Shown in pieces: positions 54,496 through 63,024 of a stretch of DNA of 64,000 nt. Made by a program: the position numbers and the translations under genes. The DNA is from Dolichospermum flos-aquae CCAP 1403/13F (GTDB lineage Bacteria; Cyanobacteriota; Cyanobacteriia; Cyanobacteriales; Nostocaceae), in assembly GCF_012516395.1 (NCBI RefSeq), contig NZ_CP051206.1, positions 3,392,501 to 3,456,500 on the forward strand, in the 5' to 3' direction. The first letter of the stretch is position 1, and the number at the start of each line of letters is the position of its first letter. The notes under the pieces are model-generated. The model ran no database searches. It worked only from the letters and a program-made list of their open reading frames with translations, and was not told where the DNA came from.

Positions 54496-55569
54496 CTATT
54501 TTTTGATTATGTAAAATATTTGATTATCCCTAATCTTAGGCTCAACGCTTACAGCAACATTTGTTTTTTCTAAAACTGTCAGTTCTTGATATGATTTGTT
54601 ATTTAATTCAATTGTTAAAATAGGTTTTTTATAAAATCTACCTTCTTTATTTTCAACAATTAGCATATCTCCCACTTTTATCGTATAATTTTCAAGTTCA
54701 AACGCCAATACTTTATTAGCATAAGTATTAATCACATTTTCTATTTTTTGAAAAGTATGTCTGGATTCTTCTTTGATAACTTGTTCAAATAATGTCTGAA
54801 AAATAGCTTGACAATATTTCTCTAAAAATTGAATATAAGGTTCTAATTCAGATATTTGAAGTAGGTTATCTTCTTCTGTTGATTTTTCTGAACCGTGAGC
54901 AATTTCGTTTCTTCTTTCCACTAAATCATTGATTTTTTTGTACAAAATATCTTTTTCTATTCTGGAAATTCTTTCTGGTGTTAAACCAATTTCATTTTTA
55001 AGTTCTTCATTTTTTAACAATTCATCATTCAAATCCAAATTTAACTTGTTGAATAACTCTACAATTTTATTATGTTTTAAATTACCTGACAAAAGAACAA
55101 AAGCATCTGTATTAATTTGATATTTGCTAGGATTAACTATACAATTATTAAGTTTATTTAATACTTCCTCTTTTGTAAGACGTTGATATTTAGCACTTTC
55201 TCTAGTTGTAATAGTATTTATCAATTTTAAAGAAAGTTCAAAATGATTTTCTCTAATTTTTTCGTGTATTTGTGTATATTCAGGTATGACACTCGATAGA
55301 AAATCAAGATACTCTTTAATCCATATTTCTACATATTTTTCTAGCAGTCCATATAGTGAAATAATAGATGCTTTATATTCAAATATTCGTCTGTCTGTTC
55401 TAAAACCTCTATCGTGACTACTTAGCGTATTAAGTAAATTTTTTATTTGCTCATTATCATTATCTTGAACATGATAAGCAGCTACATCATTTACATATTG
55501 AATATGTTTTAAATATTCTCGAATTTGATTGAGTTCTTTTTTAAATCTTTCTAATGATTCTATATTCAT
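54496..55569 (-). CDS. HEPN-motif nuclease-like protein (MAE_28990 family type), partner of DUF262 gene
   Basis: The ATG at 55569 gives 357 residues; a TTG four codons upstream is the alternative. The protein is helical and charged. A first bundle (about 60-120, YKASIISLYGLLEKYVEIWIKEYL) carries the pattern seen in MAE_28990/MAE_18760 HEPN proteins. The catalytic-type motif R-x4-H is in LVERRNEIAHGS (R220, H225 in this numbering). A C-terminal segment (about 300-357) is beta-rich, possibly an OB- or SH3-like cap. It follows the DUF262 gene by 15 bp. It probably cuts RNA. Base composition is more AT-rich than the housekeeping genes. Confidence 0.72.
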   Translation of the reverse strand: MNIESLERFKKELNQIREYLKHIQYVNDVAAYHVQDNDNEQIKNLLNTLSSHDRGFRTDRRIFEYKASIISLYGLLEKYVEIWIKEYLDFLSSVIPEYTQIHEKIRENHFELSLKLINTITTRESAKYQRLTKEEVLNKLNNCIVNPSKYQINTDAFVLLSGNLKHNKIVELFNKLNLDLNDELLKNEELKNEIGLTPERISRIEKDILYKKINDLVERRNEIAHGSEKSTEEDNLLQISELEPYIQFLEKYCQAIFQTLFEQVIKEESRHTFQKIENVINTYANKVLAFELENYTIKVGDMLIVENKEGRFYKKPILTIELNNKSYQELTVLEKTNVAVSVEPKIRDNQIFYIIKK

Positions 55570-55584
55570 AATTTCTACCAAAGT

Positions 55585-56781
55585 TTATTTAATGTACTTT
55601 TGTAGAAAATTATCAAAATATCTAATTCGTGTTTCTAAACCTTTTCTGGTAGTATACCTACCTTCAAAAAGGAAACGATCATTTTCTTCTGCTACATATA
55701 ACATTTTTTCATCAGAATACATCTCACGTTTGATTACTTCCTTATATTTTAATAATTCATTCTTAAAGTGAATTTTTCTAGCAAATACTTGCATCATTGC
55801 ATCATACACTATTTTTAAAGGAGTGTTTTTATTACGATCTTCTTTTGGTGGAATAAAAGCTTTATTTCCTAATATTTGATAAATTATATCAATAGTATCA
55901 TTAAATAGATTTTCCAGGTTTTTCATTGTTTGATCAGAATAGCTATTTGCTTGTTTTAAATATTCATCTAGGAATTTATCAACTCCTGTAGATTTTAATT
56001 TATCAAAATGACGATAAGCAAAGAAGCGCAAAACTAATTCCACATCTTCCATCTTTTTATAATATTCATTTTCTAGTAATTTTTCTTCTCCTTCACTCTC
56101 TAAAGGAAAATACCACATTTTTCGGAAGGCTTCATTTTTGGAAAGTTTTATACATAATTGATTAAATTTTCCATTTTGTAAAGCATTTCTTGTTTCTTGA
56201 GGAGTTAACTTTTCTCCACCACTATTGAGTCTTTCAAAAACTATTCTTTTCAGTTCTTCCGCTTCTTCTTCACTTTTAGCTGTTTCTTGTAATAAAACAA
56301 TAGATGATAAATAGCGCCTATCTATACCTTTTCTCACTTGCTCTGGTAAGTTTGTATAGTTTCTACCATCTAATTCTCTCCAATACTGTAATCCTTGTAG
56401 TTGAAACTTATCATTATAAAAATCATAAATGGTAGTTAATCTTTGTTGTCCATCCATTACTTCATAAATAGAATAGTCTATTTCATATAAAAATATAGGT
56501 GGGATTGGTACATTCATAATAAATGATTCTATCAACCTAGATTTACGAATATCATCCCATCTTTTTCGACGTTGATATTCAGGATCAAGAATGTATTTTT
56601 TACTATCTAGCATTGTTGGTATACTATCTAACGGATAACGAGCTTGTTCCGTAACAATTCTAATTTCACCCTTTTTATATTTTTCATTAATTTCTCTATC
56701 TGAAACTGATTCATGAATTGTATCTATATTCTCTGGAAAATTAAAAGTTTCGCCTAAAATTAAATCACTATTTGCAATCAT
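55585..56781 (-). CDS. DUF262-domain protein (ParB/GmrS-like)
   Basis: 398 residues. The DUF262 signature DGQQRLTTIYDFY (about residue 115-127) is preceded by EYQRRKRWDDIRKSRLIESFIMNVPIPPIFLYE. A helical C-terminal half follows (about 190-398), without an HNH-type DUF1524 nuclease motif. DUF262 is the NTP-binding ParB/Srx-like domain of GmrS-type modification-dependent restriction systems and of other conflict systems. Here DUF1524 is absent and the effector seems to be the HEPN protein encoded 15 bp downstream. Very AT-rich. It is transcribed towards the PIN-like genes and away from clpC's 3' end. Confidence 0.85.
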   Translation of the reverse strand: MIANSDLILGETFNFPENIDTIHESVSDREINEKYKKGEIRIVTEQARYPLDSIPTMLDSKKYILDPEYQRRKRWDDIRKSRLIESFIMNVPIPPIFLYEIDYSIYEVMDGQQRLTTIYDFYNDKFQLQGLQYWRELDGRNYTNLPEQVRKGIDRRYLSSIVLLQETAKSEEEAEELKRIVFERLNSGGEKLTPQETRNALQNGKFNQLCIKLSKNEAFRKMWYFPLESEGEEKLLENEYYKKMEDVELVLRFFAYRHFDKLKSTGVDKFLDEYLKQANSYSDQTMKNLENLFNDTIDIIYQILGNKAFIPPKEDRNKNTPLKIVYDAMMQVFARKIHFKNELLKYKEVIKREMYSDEKMLYVAEENDRFLFEGRYTTRKGLETRIRYFDNFLQKYIK

Positions 56782-56990
56782 ATTAGTTATTCCTTATGTT
56801 ATTAACAATCTAGTTCCCGGTTAATTATCATTGGTCGTTACCAGTATATCATATTCTCCCACAAATACCCGTTTCATTAATTCTAAAAGTCACTAACCAA
56901 CCAGTAGGATATTTTTCCCTTGCTTATTTAACGAATATATCACTCCTTCTCTTCTTTGCGCCTTTGCTCCTTAGCGCCTTTGCGCGAAAC

Positions 56991-57025
56991 AAAAAAAACG
57001 GTAGAGAACCGAAATCCTCCACCGT
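56991..57025 (-). terminator. rho-independent terminator of clpC
   Basis: On the minus strand ACGGTGGAG pairs with CTCTACCGT (one G-U) around a 10-nt loop, followed by eight T. It lies 25 bp after the clpC stop. Confidence 0.8.
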
Positions 57026-57050
57026 GCAATTAACAATTAAAAAAACCTAA

Positions 57051-59522
57051 CTAAGACTCAACACCTTGGGGTAATAACTCCCGTGTTTGTTGAGAACTAA
57101 CTTGGACAATGCCATTTTCATCAACGTCAACAAGAGCAGTATCGCCATCTTTGATGCGTCCAGACAGAATTTCTTCCGCCAAACTATCTTCTAACAAGCG
57201 CATAATTGCCCGACGTAATGGCCTTGCACCGTAGCTAGGACTATAACCCTCAGTGATCAAGCGATCCTTGAAGCGGTCTGTAACTTCTAAGACAATGCCT
57301 TTTTCCGTCAAGCGACCAAACACTTCCTTGAGCATGATATCGGCGATTTCCGTGACTTCAGCCTTATTCAACTGACGGAAGACGATAATTTCATCTAACC
57401 GGTTCAAGAACTCAGGACGGAAGTAATTCTTCAGTTCCTCATTCACTAAAGAACGAATGCGGTTGTACTGAGATTCGTTAGCATCTTCAGCAAAATCGAA
57501 ACCAATACCGCTACCGCCTTTTTCAATTACCTTAGAACCAATATTGGAAGTTAAAATCAGCAAAGTGTTCTTAAAGTCCACTGTGCGACCTTTCGCGTCA
57601 GTTAAACGCCCATCTTCCAAAATTTGCAAAAGCATATTGAAGACATCGGGGTGGGCTTTTTCGATTTCATCGAATAACACCACAGTGTAAGGACGACGAC
57701 GGACAGCTTCTGTTAACTGACCACCTTCGTTGTAACCGACATAACCAGGAGGTGAACCGATCAACTTACTGACGGTGTGACGCTCCATGTATTCGGACAT
57801 ATCTAAGCGAATCATCGCTTCTTCTGAACCGAAGAAGTAAGAGGCTAAGGACTTCGCCAATTCAGTTTTACCTACCCCAGTTGGACCGGAGAAGACAAAA
57901 CTAGCGATCGGCCGATTCGGATTTTTTAAACCGACACGAGCGCGACGAATGGCGCGGGAAACAGCCTTCACAGCGTCATCTTGACCGATGAGGCGCTGAT
58001 GTAAGGTATCTTCCATGTGTAGCAACTTCTCGGACTCAGATTCAGTGAGTTTGTTAACTGGTACACCAGTCCAGGAAGCGACAATGTGAGCAATGTCTTC
58101 TTCTGTAACTACGGGTTCAATACCGTCACCACTAGAGCCGTTACTCTTAGTTTGGGCAATAGTGCGAATTTCGGCCTTGATTTCCATTTCCCGATCGCGC
58201 AATTCCCCCGCCCGATCAAAGTCCTGAGAACGGACTGCATCATCTTTTTCTTTTAAGATTTGCCGTAGTTCCTTGTCTAATTCCTTAGCTGCTGGGGGCA
58301 GTTGGGAGTTAATTAAGCGCACCCGTGAGCCGGCTTCATCCACCAAATCAATGGCTTTATCTGGCAAATAGCGATCGCTAATATAACGATCAGACAACTT
58401 AGCTGCCGCCACCAATGCTTCATCGGATATTTTCAGCTTGTGGTGTGCTTCATAGCGATCGCGCAAACCATATAAAATTTCTATTGTTTCATCAACGGTC
58501 GGCTCACCCACCATTACAGGCTGGAAGCGTCTTTCCAACGCTGCATCCCGTTCAATGTGTTTACGGTATTCATCCAAAGTAGTAGCACCGATACATTGCA
58601 ATTCACCCCGCGCCAAAGCTGGCTTGAGGATGTTCGCCGCATCAATCGCCCCTTCGGCTGCACCTGCACCAATTAAGGTGTGAACTTCGTCAATTACTAG
58701 GATGACATTACCCGCAGAGCGGATTTCATCCATAATTTTTTTGAGACGTTCTTCAAATTCACCCCGATATTTAGTTCCTGCTACTAGCAAACCAATATCA
58801 AGAGTGACTACACGCTTATCTTCCAAGATATCGGGGATATCCTTGCTGGCGATGCGTGAAGCTAAACCTTCAGCGATGGCGGTTTTACCAACACCAGGTT
58901 CACCAATCAAAACTGGATTGTTTTTAGTCCGGCGACCCAAAATTTGGATAACTCGCTCGATTTCCTTGGCGCGTCCCACCACAGGATCAAGCTTGTTATC
59001 AATAGCCATTTGGGTCAGGTTTGATCCAAACTCATCGAGAGTTGGGGTTTTAGTGCGACCAGAGGGGCCACCCGGCGTAACTTCCGCCGTTTCTCCCAAC
59101 ATCCGAATCACTTGGGTTCTCACCTTGGTCAAATCTACACCGAGGTTTTCTAGCACCCTGGCTGCGACACCTTCCCCTTCGCGGATCAGGCCCAACAACA
59201 GATGCTCGGTACCAATGTAGTTATGCCCCAATTGGCGTGCTTCTTCCAAGGATAGTTCTAAAACCCGTTTTGCCCGTGGCGTAAACGGAATTTCCACGGC
59301 TACAAAGCCTGAACCCCGTCCTATGATTTTTTCAACTTCAATGCGAGCATCTTTAAGATTAACTCCCATTGATTTCAGCACCTTGGCGGCTACTCCTGTG
59401 CCTTCACCAATCAAACCCAAGAGGATCTGCTCAGTTCCGACAAAGTTGTGACCTAAACGGCGGGCCTCTTCTTGGGCCAGCATGATTACCTTAATGGCTT
59501 TTTCTGTGAAGCGCTCAAACAT
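57051..59522 (-). CDS. clpC: ATP-dependent Clp protease ATPase subunit ClpC
   Basis: The ATG at 59522 gives 823 residues beginning [22 protein letters not shown], the normal ClpC start; a 16-codon upstream extension is not family-like. Two Clp-N repeats (about 1-145), Walker [10 protein letters not shown] and the D1 ring, a UVR middle domain ([20 protein letters not shown], about 420-450) that marks ClpC over ClpA, then Walker [18 protein letters not shown] of D2, and the P-loop sensor end. It feeds proteins to ClpP and, in cyanobacteria, also acts in stress and photosystem maintenance. A terminator follows the stop. Confidence 0.95.
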   Translation of the reverse strand: MFERFTEKAIKVIMLAQEEARRLGHNFVGTEQILLGLIGEGTGVAAKVLKSMGVNLKDARIEVEKIIGRGSGFVAVEIPFTPRAKRVLELSLEEARQLGHNYIGTEHLLLGLIREGEGVAARVLENLGVDLTKVRTQVIRMLGETAEVTPGGPSGRTKTPTLDEFGSNLTQMAIDNKLDPVVGRAKEIERVIQILGRRTKNNPVLIGEPGVGKTAIAEGLASRIASKDIPDILEDKRVVTLDIGLLVAGTKYRGEFEERLKKIMDEIRSAGNVILVIDEVHTLIGAGAAEGAIDAANILKPALARGELQCIGATTLDEYRKHIERDAALERRFQPVMVGEPTVDETIEILYGLRDRYEAHHKLKISDEALVAAAKLSDRYISDRYLPDKAIDLVDEAGSRVRLINSQLPPAAKELDKELRQILKEKDDAVRSQDFDRAGELRDREMEIKAEIRTIAQTKSNGSSGDGIEPVVTEEDIAHIVASWTGVPVNKLTESESEKLLHMEDTLHQRLIGQDDAVKAVSRAIRRARVGLKNPNRPIASFVFSGPTGVGKTELAKSLASYFFGSEEAMIRLDMSEYMERHTVSKLIGSPPGYVGYNEGGQLTEAVRRRPYTVVLFDEIEKAHPDVFNMLLQILEDGRLTDAKGRTVDFKNTLLILTSNIGSKVIEKGGSGIGFDFAEDANESQYNRIRSLVNEELKNYFRPEFLNRLDEIIVFRQLNKAEVTEIADIMLKEVFGRLTEKGIVLEVTDRFKDRLITEGYSPSYGARPLRRAIMRLLEDSLAEEILSGRIKDGDTALVDVDENGIVQVSSQQTRELLPQGVES

Positions 59523-60134
59523 GGCATTTTTCCTATCACCTGCGTCGTGCCGGTATGCTGATTTTAGCACAGGCTAAAATTTTGGGTATCTGTATAAACA
59601 ATTTAGATATCCAATTACCATGACACAGGTTGATAGGTTAACGAGTAGCTATTAATTAATTTCTAGGTAGCTAGTGTACTGAGGAGAGTGATTTTACCAG
59701 CATTTTGGGGGCTAAATCCAAACAATAGACTATTGATGTGGGGATTTTGTTTAGGAGTCCCAAACACACATTGTTATCATAAAATGTGTGTTGATGTCAA
59801 TAAATCGGCATGAATGATAAGATTTTTTTATCAAAAAGAATTAAAACAAAAAATATTATGATATAAAACCAGGATAAAAATTTTATTTTATCTTCACAAC
59901 TGTGGTTTAGAGTAAGTTAGATTTTGGAAATTTTGTCTTGAATTGTACAGAAGTTGGATATAAACCTCTGTACAGACTCCTTTAAACTTTAATTAAAGCT
60001 TTGATGTTAGTATCGCGAGCGATCGCACTGGCAGAATTAAAGGATGAAACCGGGGATTTTATCGCCTATTAAATTAAGTAGCCATCATGAACATTACCCA
60101 TTACCAGGTTGTTCACTGGATATGAGGTTTTGCG
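59523..60134. other. 612-bp intergenic stretch upstream of clpC
   Basis: Holds the clpC promoter and the 3' end of the peptidoglycan-binding gene. I see one inverted repeat, TGTACAGA (59944-59951) and TCTGTACA (59967-59974) with 15 nt between, which could bind a dimeric regulator. No gene recognised. Confidence 0.45.
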
Positions 60135-61037
60135 TTAAGTTGACTGTAATAAATCATCCCCGGAAATGATGGTAGTATAAAAAGTGTAACTATTGTTCTG
60201 AAGATAGCGGCGGTCTTGCTTAACGATAGCCATGAACTCACGGTGTCCTTCCGTTAGCCGACCGACTAAACAACCTGCACTAGCTCCTTTGATATCATTG
60301 CTGGGGTAATCATAGCCCCAATGTTGATTAACGGCAAAATAATCACCTGTATCCAATTCATCACCAGTTCGTTTGAAATCTTCGTTAAAATCTCGACAAA
60401 CAGTGATGTTTCCACATTGAACTAATGCTTCATGGGGATTGGAAGTACCGTGTTTTCCCACTCTCCAAGCCTTGTATTGTCCAAACTGGATTCTTGCTGC
60501 TCCTTTGCGATTCATGGGTTTGTGAGTATATTTACTACCTGGTTCAGTAGTTGCTTGCCAATGATCAACGATTTTGGGGACACCATCTACGATTTCGATC
60601 ACAATGCGGCGGTCATTAAAGGCGTTGGCAGCATCACTATTGAGTGTCCAGTCTCCATTTATACCCTCGATATAAACAATGTTGTATTCTTTGGGATTGG
60701 TGAATACTTCATAATTTTTAGCCAACATATATTTAATGATCTTGCTGGCAATATCAGTTCCTAGATTTAAAGGAGGTTTTGGCAGGTCTTCTGTTTTAGT
60801 TTCAATCAATTTTTTGGCTGTGACTGCACCTAGAAAATCAGTTTCTCCTGTTTCTGTTAAGGTTTGGAACTTTTTCAGTGCGGCTGTGGAAACTGGTCCA
60901 AATAGTCCGTCGGCGGGTGGTTCTAGGAGTCTTAAATCAATTAATCTTACTTGAACTTGCCGAGACAATTCCCGATCTTCGGCGATCGCTTCGTAACCCC
61001 ATTTTTCCTCTGTATTCAAGAAGTTTTGTAGTTTCAT
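60135..61037 (-). CDS. peptidoglycan-binding-domain protein
   Basis: 300 residues. The N-terminal part (about 22-80, VQVRLIDLRLLEPPADGLFGPVSTAALKKFQ) is a PG_binding_1 module. The rest (about 110-300) is a domain I cannot name, with NIVYIEGINGDWT, IVDHWQATTEPGSKYTHKPMN, ALVQCGNITVCRDFN and WGYDYPSNDIKGASAGCLVGR. The GxSAGC-R pattern recalls L,D-transpeptidase or phage endolysin-like catalytic sites (Cys next to a His in NQHWGYDY). No signal peptide is apparent. It may be a cell-wall hydrolase from a mobile source. Isolated gene. Confidence 0.7.
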   Translation of the reverse strand: MKLQNFLNTEEKWGYEAIAEDRELSRQVQVRLIDLRLLEPPADGLFGPVSTAALKKFQTLTETGETDFLGAVTAKKLIETKTEDLPKPPLNLGTDIASKIIKYMLAKNYEVFTNPKEYNIVYIEGINGDWTLNSDAANAFNDRRIVIEIVDGVPKIVDHWQATTEPGSKYTHKPMNRKGAARIQFGQYKAWRVGKHGTSNPHEALVQCGNITVCRDFNEDFKRTGDELDTGDYFAVNQHWGYDYPSNDIKGASAGCLVGRLTEGHREFMAIVKQDRRYLQNNSYTFYTTIISGDDLLQST

Positions 61038-61392
61038 ATTATACGCTTAATAATTCAAGTGTTTTGTTTGCACCACGTTAAATAAGCTATCTTAAATTTC
61101 AAATCTATAAATAACCTTTATTATTTTTTAACAAGGAATATTAACAAGGAAAATAGGCGATTGCTCTCATTATCTCATTCTCAGTAAGCTCAAACGAAGT
61201 TAGCCAGGGGTAGTTCATTGTTCCATAAGTACCTGGACAGAATTAATTACATATTATTTATTTACCAATCCTTTGTCCATTACGGATTTCAGTCCAAATA
61301 TTTGTGTAATTAATTTTGTCTCATTACTTACTTCCATTCTAAAATGGGGGGTAGAAACAGTTTGATAATTTCTACCCATAACTATCCATATA
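61038..61392. other. intergenic stretch without recognised gene
   Basis: 355 AT-rich bases between the peptidoglycan-binding gene and the frameshifted small gene beside tnpB. I see no gene, long repeat or clear hairpin. Confidence 0.4.
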
Positions 61393-61576
61393 TTACTGTT
61401 TGTCCAAGTCTTCAATTAATTGATCAACAAATTCCCTTAACCGTTGTTGCTGTGTTAGGGACGGTTTTAATTTTTACCCTCTGTCCTTTCCGACCTTTAA
61501 AACAAATTGGTTGAGCGTCTAACTCAGCTTTGAGGATTTTCTTAGCACCAATTTTATTATTTTTCTCAAATGGCAT
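61393..61576 (-). pseudogene. frameshifted small gene next to tnpB
   Basis: Starting at the ATG at 61576 the frame reads MPFEKNNKIGAKKILKAE, LDAQPICFKGRKGQRVKIK then TVPN. It then needs a one-base shift near 61455 to continue QQQRLREFVDQLIEDLDKQ and stop at 61393. The length of 184 bases is one more than a multiple of three, in line with one frameshift. I recall intact small proteins of this kind in cyanobacteria. Without the shift it stops after about 50 codons. It is divergent from tnpB with 59 bp between. Confidence 0.6.
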
Positions 61577-61635
61577 TGACTTTAACCTTGTAAGTTGGTA
61601 TACTAACTATAGTACAACATTGAAAGGTCGAGTCA

Positions 61636-62754
61636 ATGCTTTTATCATTCAAAACTGCACTAATTCCAAATAACCGACAGATTACAGCTTTTCGCAAAGC
61701 CTCTGGAGTAGCTAGACACGCCTATAACTGGGCAAATGCTCAAATCATAGATATTTTAGCTACTCGCAAAGAAGGCGAAAAACTTAAATTACCATCAGCT
61801 ATTGACTTGCATAAAAAGTTAGTTGCTGAGGTAAAATCTGAGCATATTTGGTATTACGAAGTTAATAAAAATATCCCTCAGAAGGCGTTAGCTGACTTAC
61901 GCCAAGCATGGGATAGGTGTTTTAGGAAGACATCGAAACAACCCCGATTCAAAAAGAAAGGTCAACGTGATTCTTTCTATTTGGAGTCAGGAACTAAGGC
62001 GAAACCAGCAATTAAAAATGATAGTAAAAGAATTAAATTACCGTCAATTGGCTGGGTACGTTTAGCAGAACCTTTACCGATTACAGTAACTCATAATTGC
62101 GTGATTTCTAGACAGGCTGATAAATGGTTTATTTCTGTTAAATACGAAGTTGAAAAACCTCCTATACTTGCAGACAGACCGACCATTGGTGTTGACATTG
62201 GTATCAAAGAATTAGCAGTTTGCAGTAATGGTGAAGTATTCGAGAATCCTAAAGCCTACCGCCATAAGAGTAAACGCATGAAACGTTTACAGCGTAGTGT
62301 GAGCAGGAAAATTAAAGGCTCTAATAACCGTAAAAAAGCTGTGAGAAAATTAGCTAAATTACACGCCAAAGTTTCTAATATTCGCCAGGATTCTATTCAC
62401 AAATTAACCTACTATCTAGCTAAAAACCACAGCATAATTAAGATAGAAGATTTGCACGTTAAGGCATTTTTGAAGAACCACAAATTAGCAGGTGCAATTG
62501 CAGATTGTGGGATGTATGAATTTAAAAGGCAATTAGAGTACAAAACTGAGAAATTCGGGAGTGAACTAATCCTTGTGGATAGGTTCTTTCCTAGTTCCCA
62601 AATATGCTCTAACTGCGGTAATCATCGTCATAAAATGCCATTAAAAAACCGCGTTTATATTTGTCCTGATTGTGGCTATAAAGCTGACAGGGACTTAAAT
62701 GCAGCGCGTAATATTGACCGATGGTTTGTGGATATTTTTATCCCTGTAGCGTAG
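61636..62754 (+). CDS. tnpB: IS200/IS605-family TnpB (RNA-guided nuclease), solitary
   Basis: 372 residues, apparently intact. N-terminal helix-turn-helix region (FRKASGVARHAYNWANAQI), RuvC-I with Asp in TIGVDIGIKELAVCS (about residue 190), RuvC-II Glu in IIKIEDLHVKAF (about 277), a CSNCG...CPDCG zinc finger (about 321-346), and the RuvC-III Asp in KADRDLNAARNI. All three catalytic acidic residues and four zinc cysteines are present. TnpB proteins are guided by an omega-RNA made from the element's 3' end. No tnpA is nearby, so the element cannot move on its own. Confidence 0.9.
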   Translation: MLLSFKTALIPNNRQITAFRKASGVARHAYNWANAQIIDILATRKEGEKLKLPSAIDLHKKLVAEVKSEHIWYYEVNKNIPQKALADLRQAWDRCFRKTSKQPRFKKKGQRDSFYLESGTKAKPAIKNDSKRIKLPSIGWVRLAEPLPITVTHNCVISRQADKWFISVKYEVEKPPILADRPTIGVDIGIKELAVCSNGEVFENPKAYRHKSKRMKRLQRSVSRKIKGSNNRKKAVRKLAKLHAKVSNIRQDSIHKLTYYLAKNHSIIKIEDLHVKAFLKNHKLAGAIADCGMYEFKRQLEYKTEKFGSELILVDRFFPSSQICSNCGNHRHKMPLKNRVYICPDCGYKADRDLNAARNIDRWFVDIFIPVA

Positions 62755-62860
62755 CGGTTCCTTTTAGGAACTACGGTCAGAAACGGTAAGTTCTACCGAG
62801 ATTGCCTGTGGAGCGGAAAAACCTCTTAGAAGCCATTCTCAGACCGTGATTAAACAGGAA
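62755..62860 (+). ncRNA. probable omega-RNA region at the tnpB 3' end
   Basis: Right after the stop, three nested structures: GTTCC/GGAAC (62757-62761 with 62767-62771), CGGTA/TACCG (62784-62788 with 62794-62798), and a long pair ACGGTC/GACCGT (62773-62778 with 62842-62847). The text is that expected at a TnpB right end. The guide would be the bases after the element's end, near 62870-62900, which I cannot fix. The transcript is inferred, not seen. Confidence 0.45.
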
Positions 62861-63024
62861 ATAAGCACTAAGGTTATCGCTGTCCAGATGTGTCTAGACT
62901 TTGGTAATTTTGGGTAAGTTTTATAGAACGGATATCTCTCTAGATAATCTGCTAATATCAAACAGCTACCCTAACATCCAATCACGCTTCTGCAAAAAAT
63001 CACCACTGGATAGGGAAAATTGTT

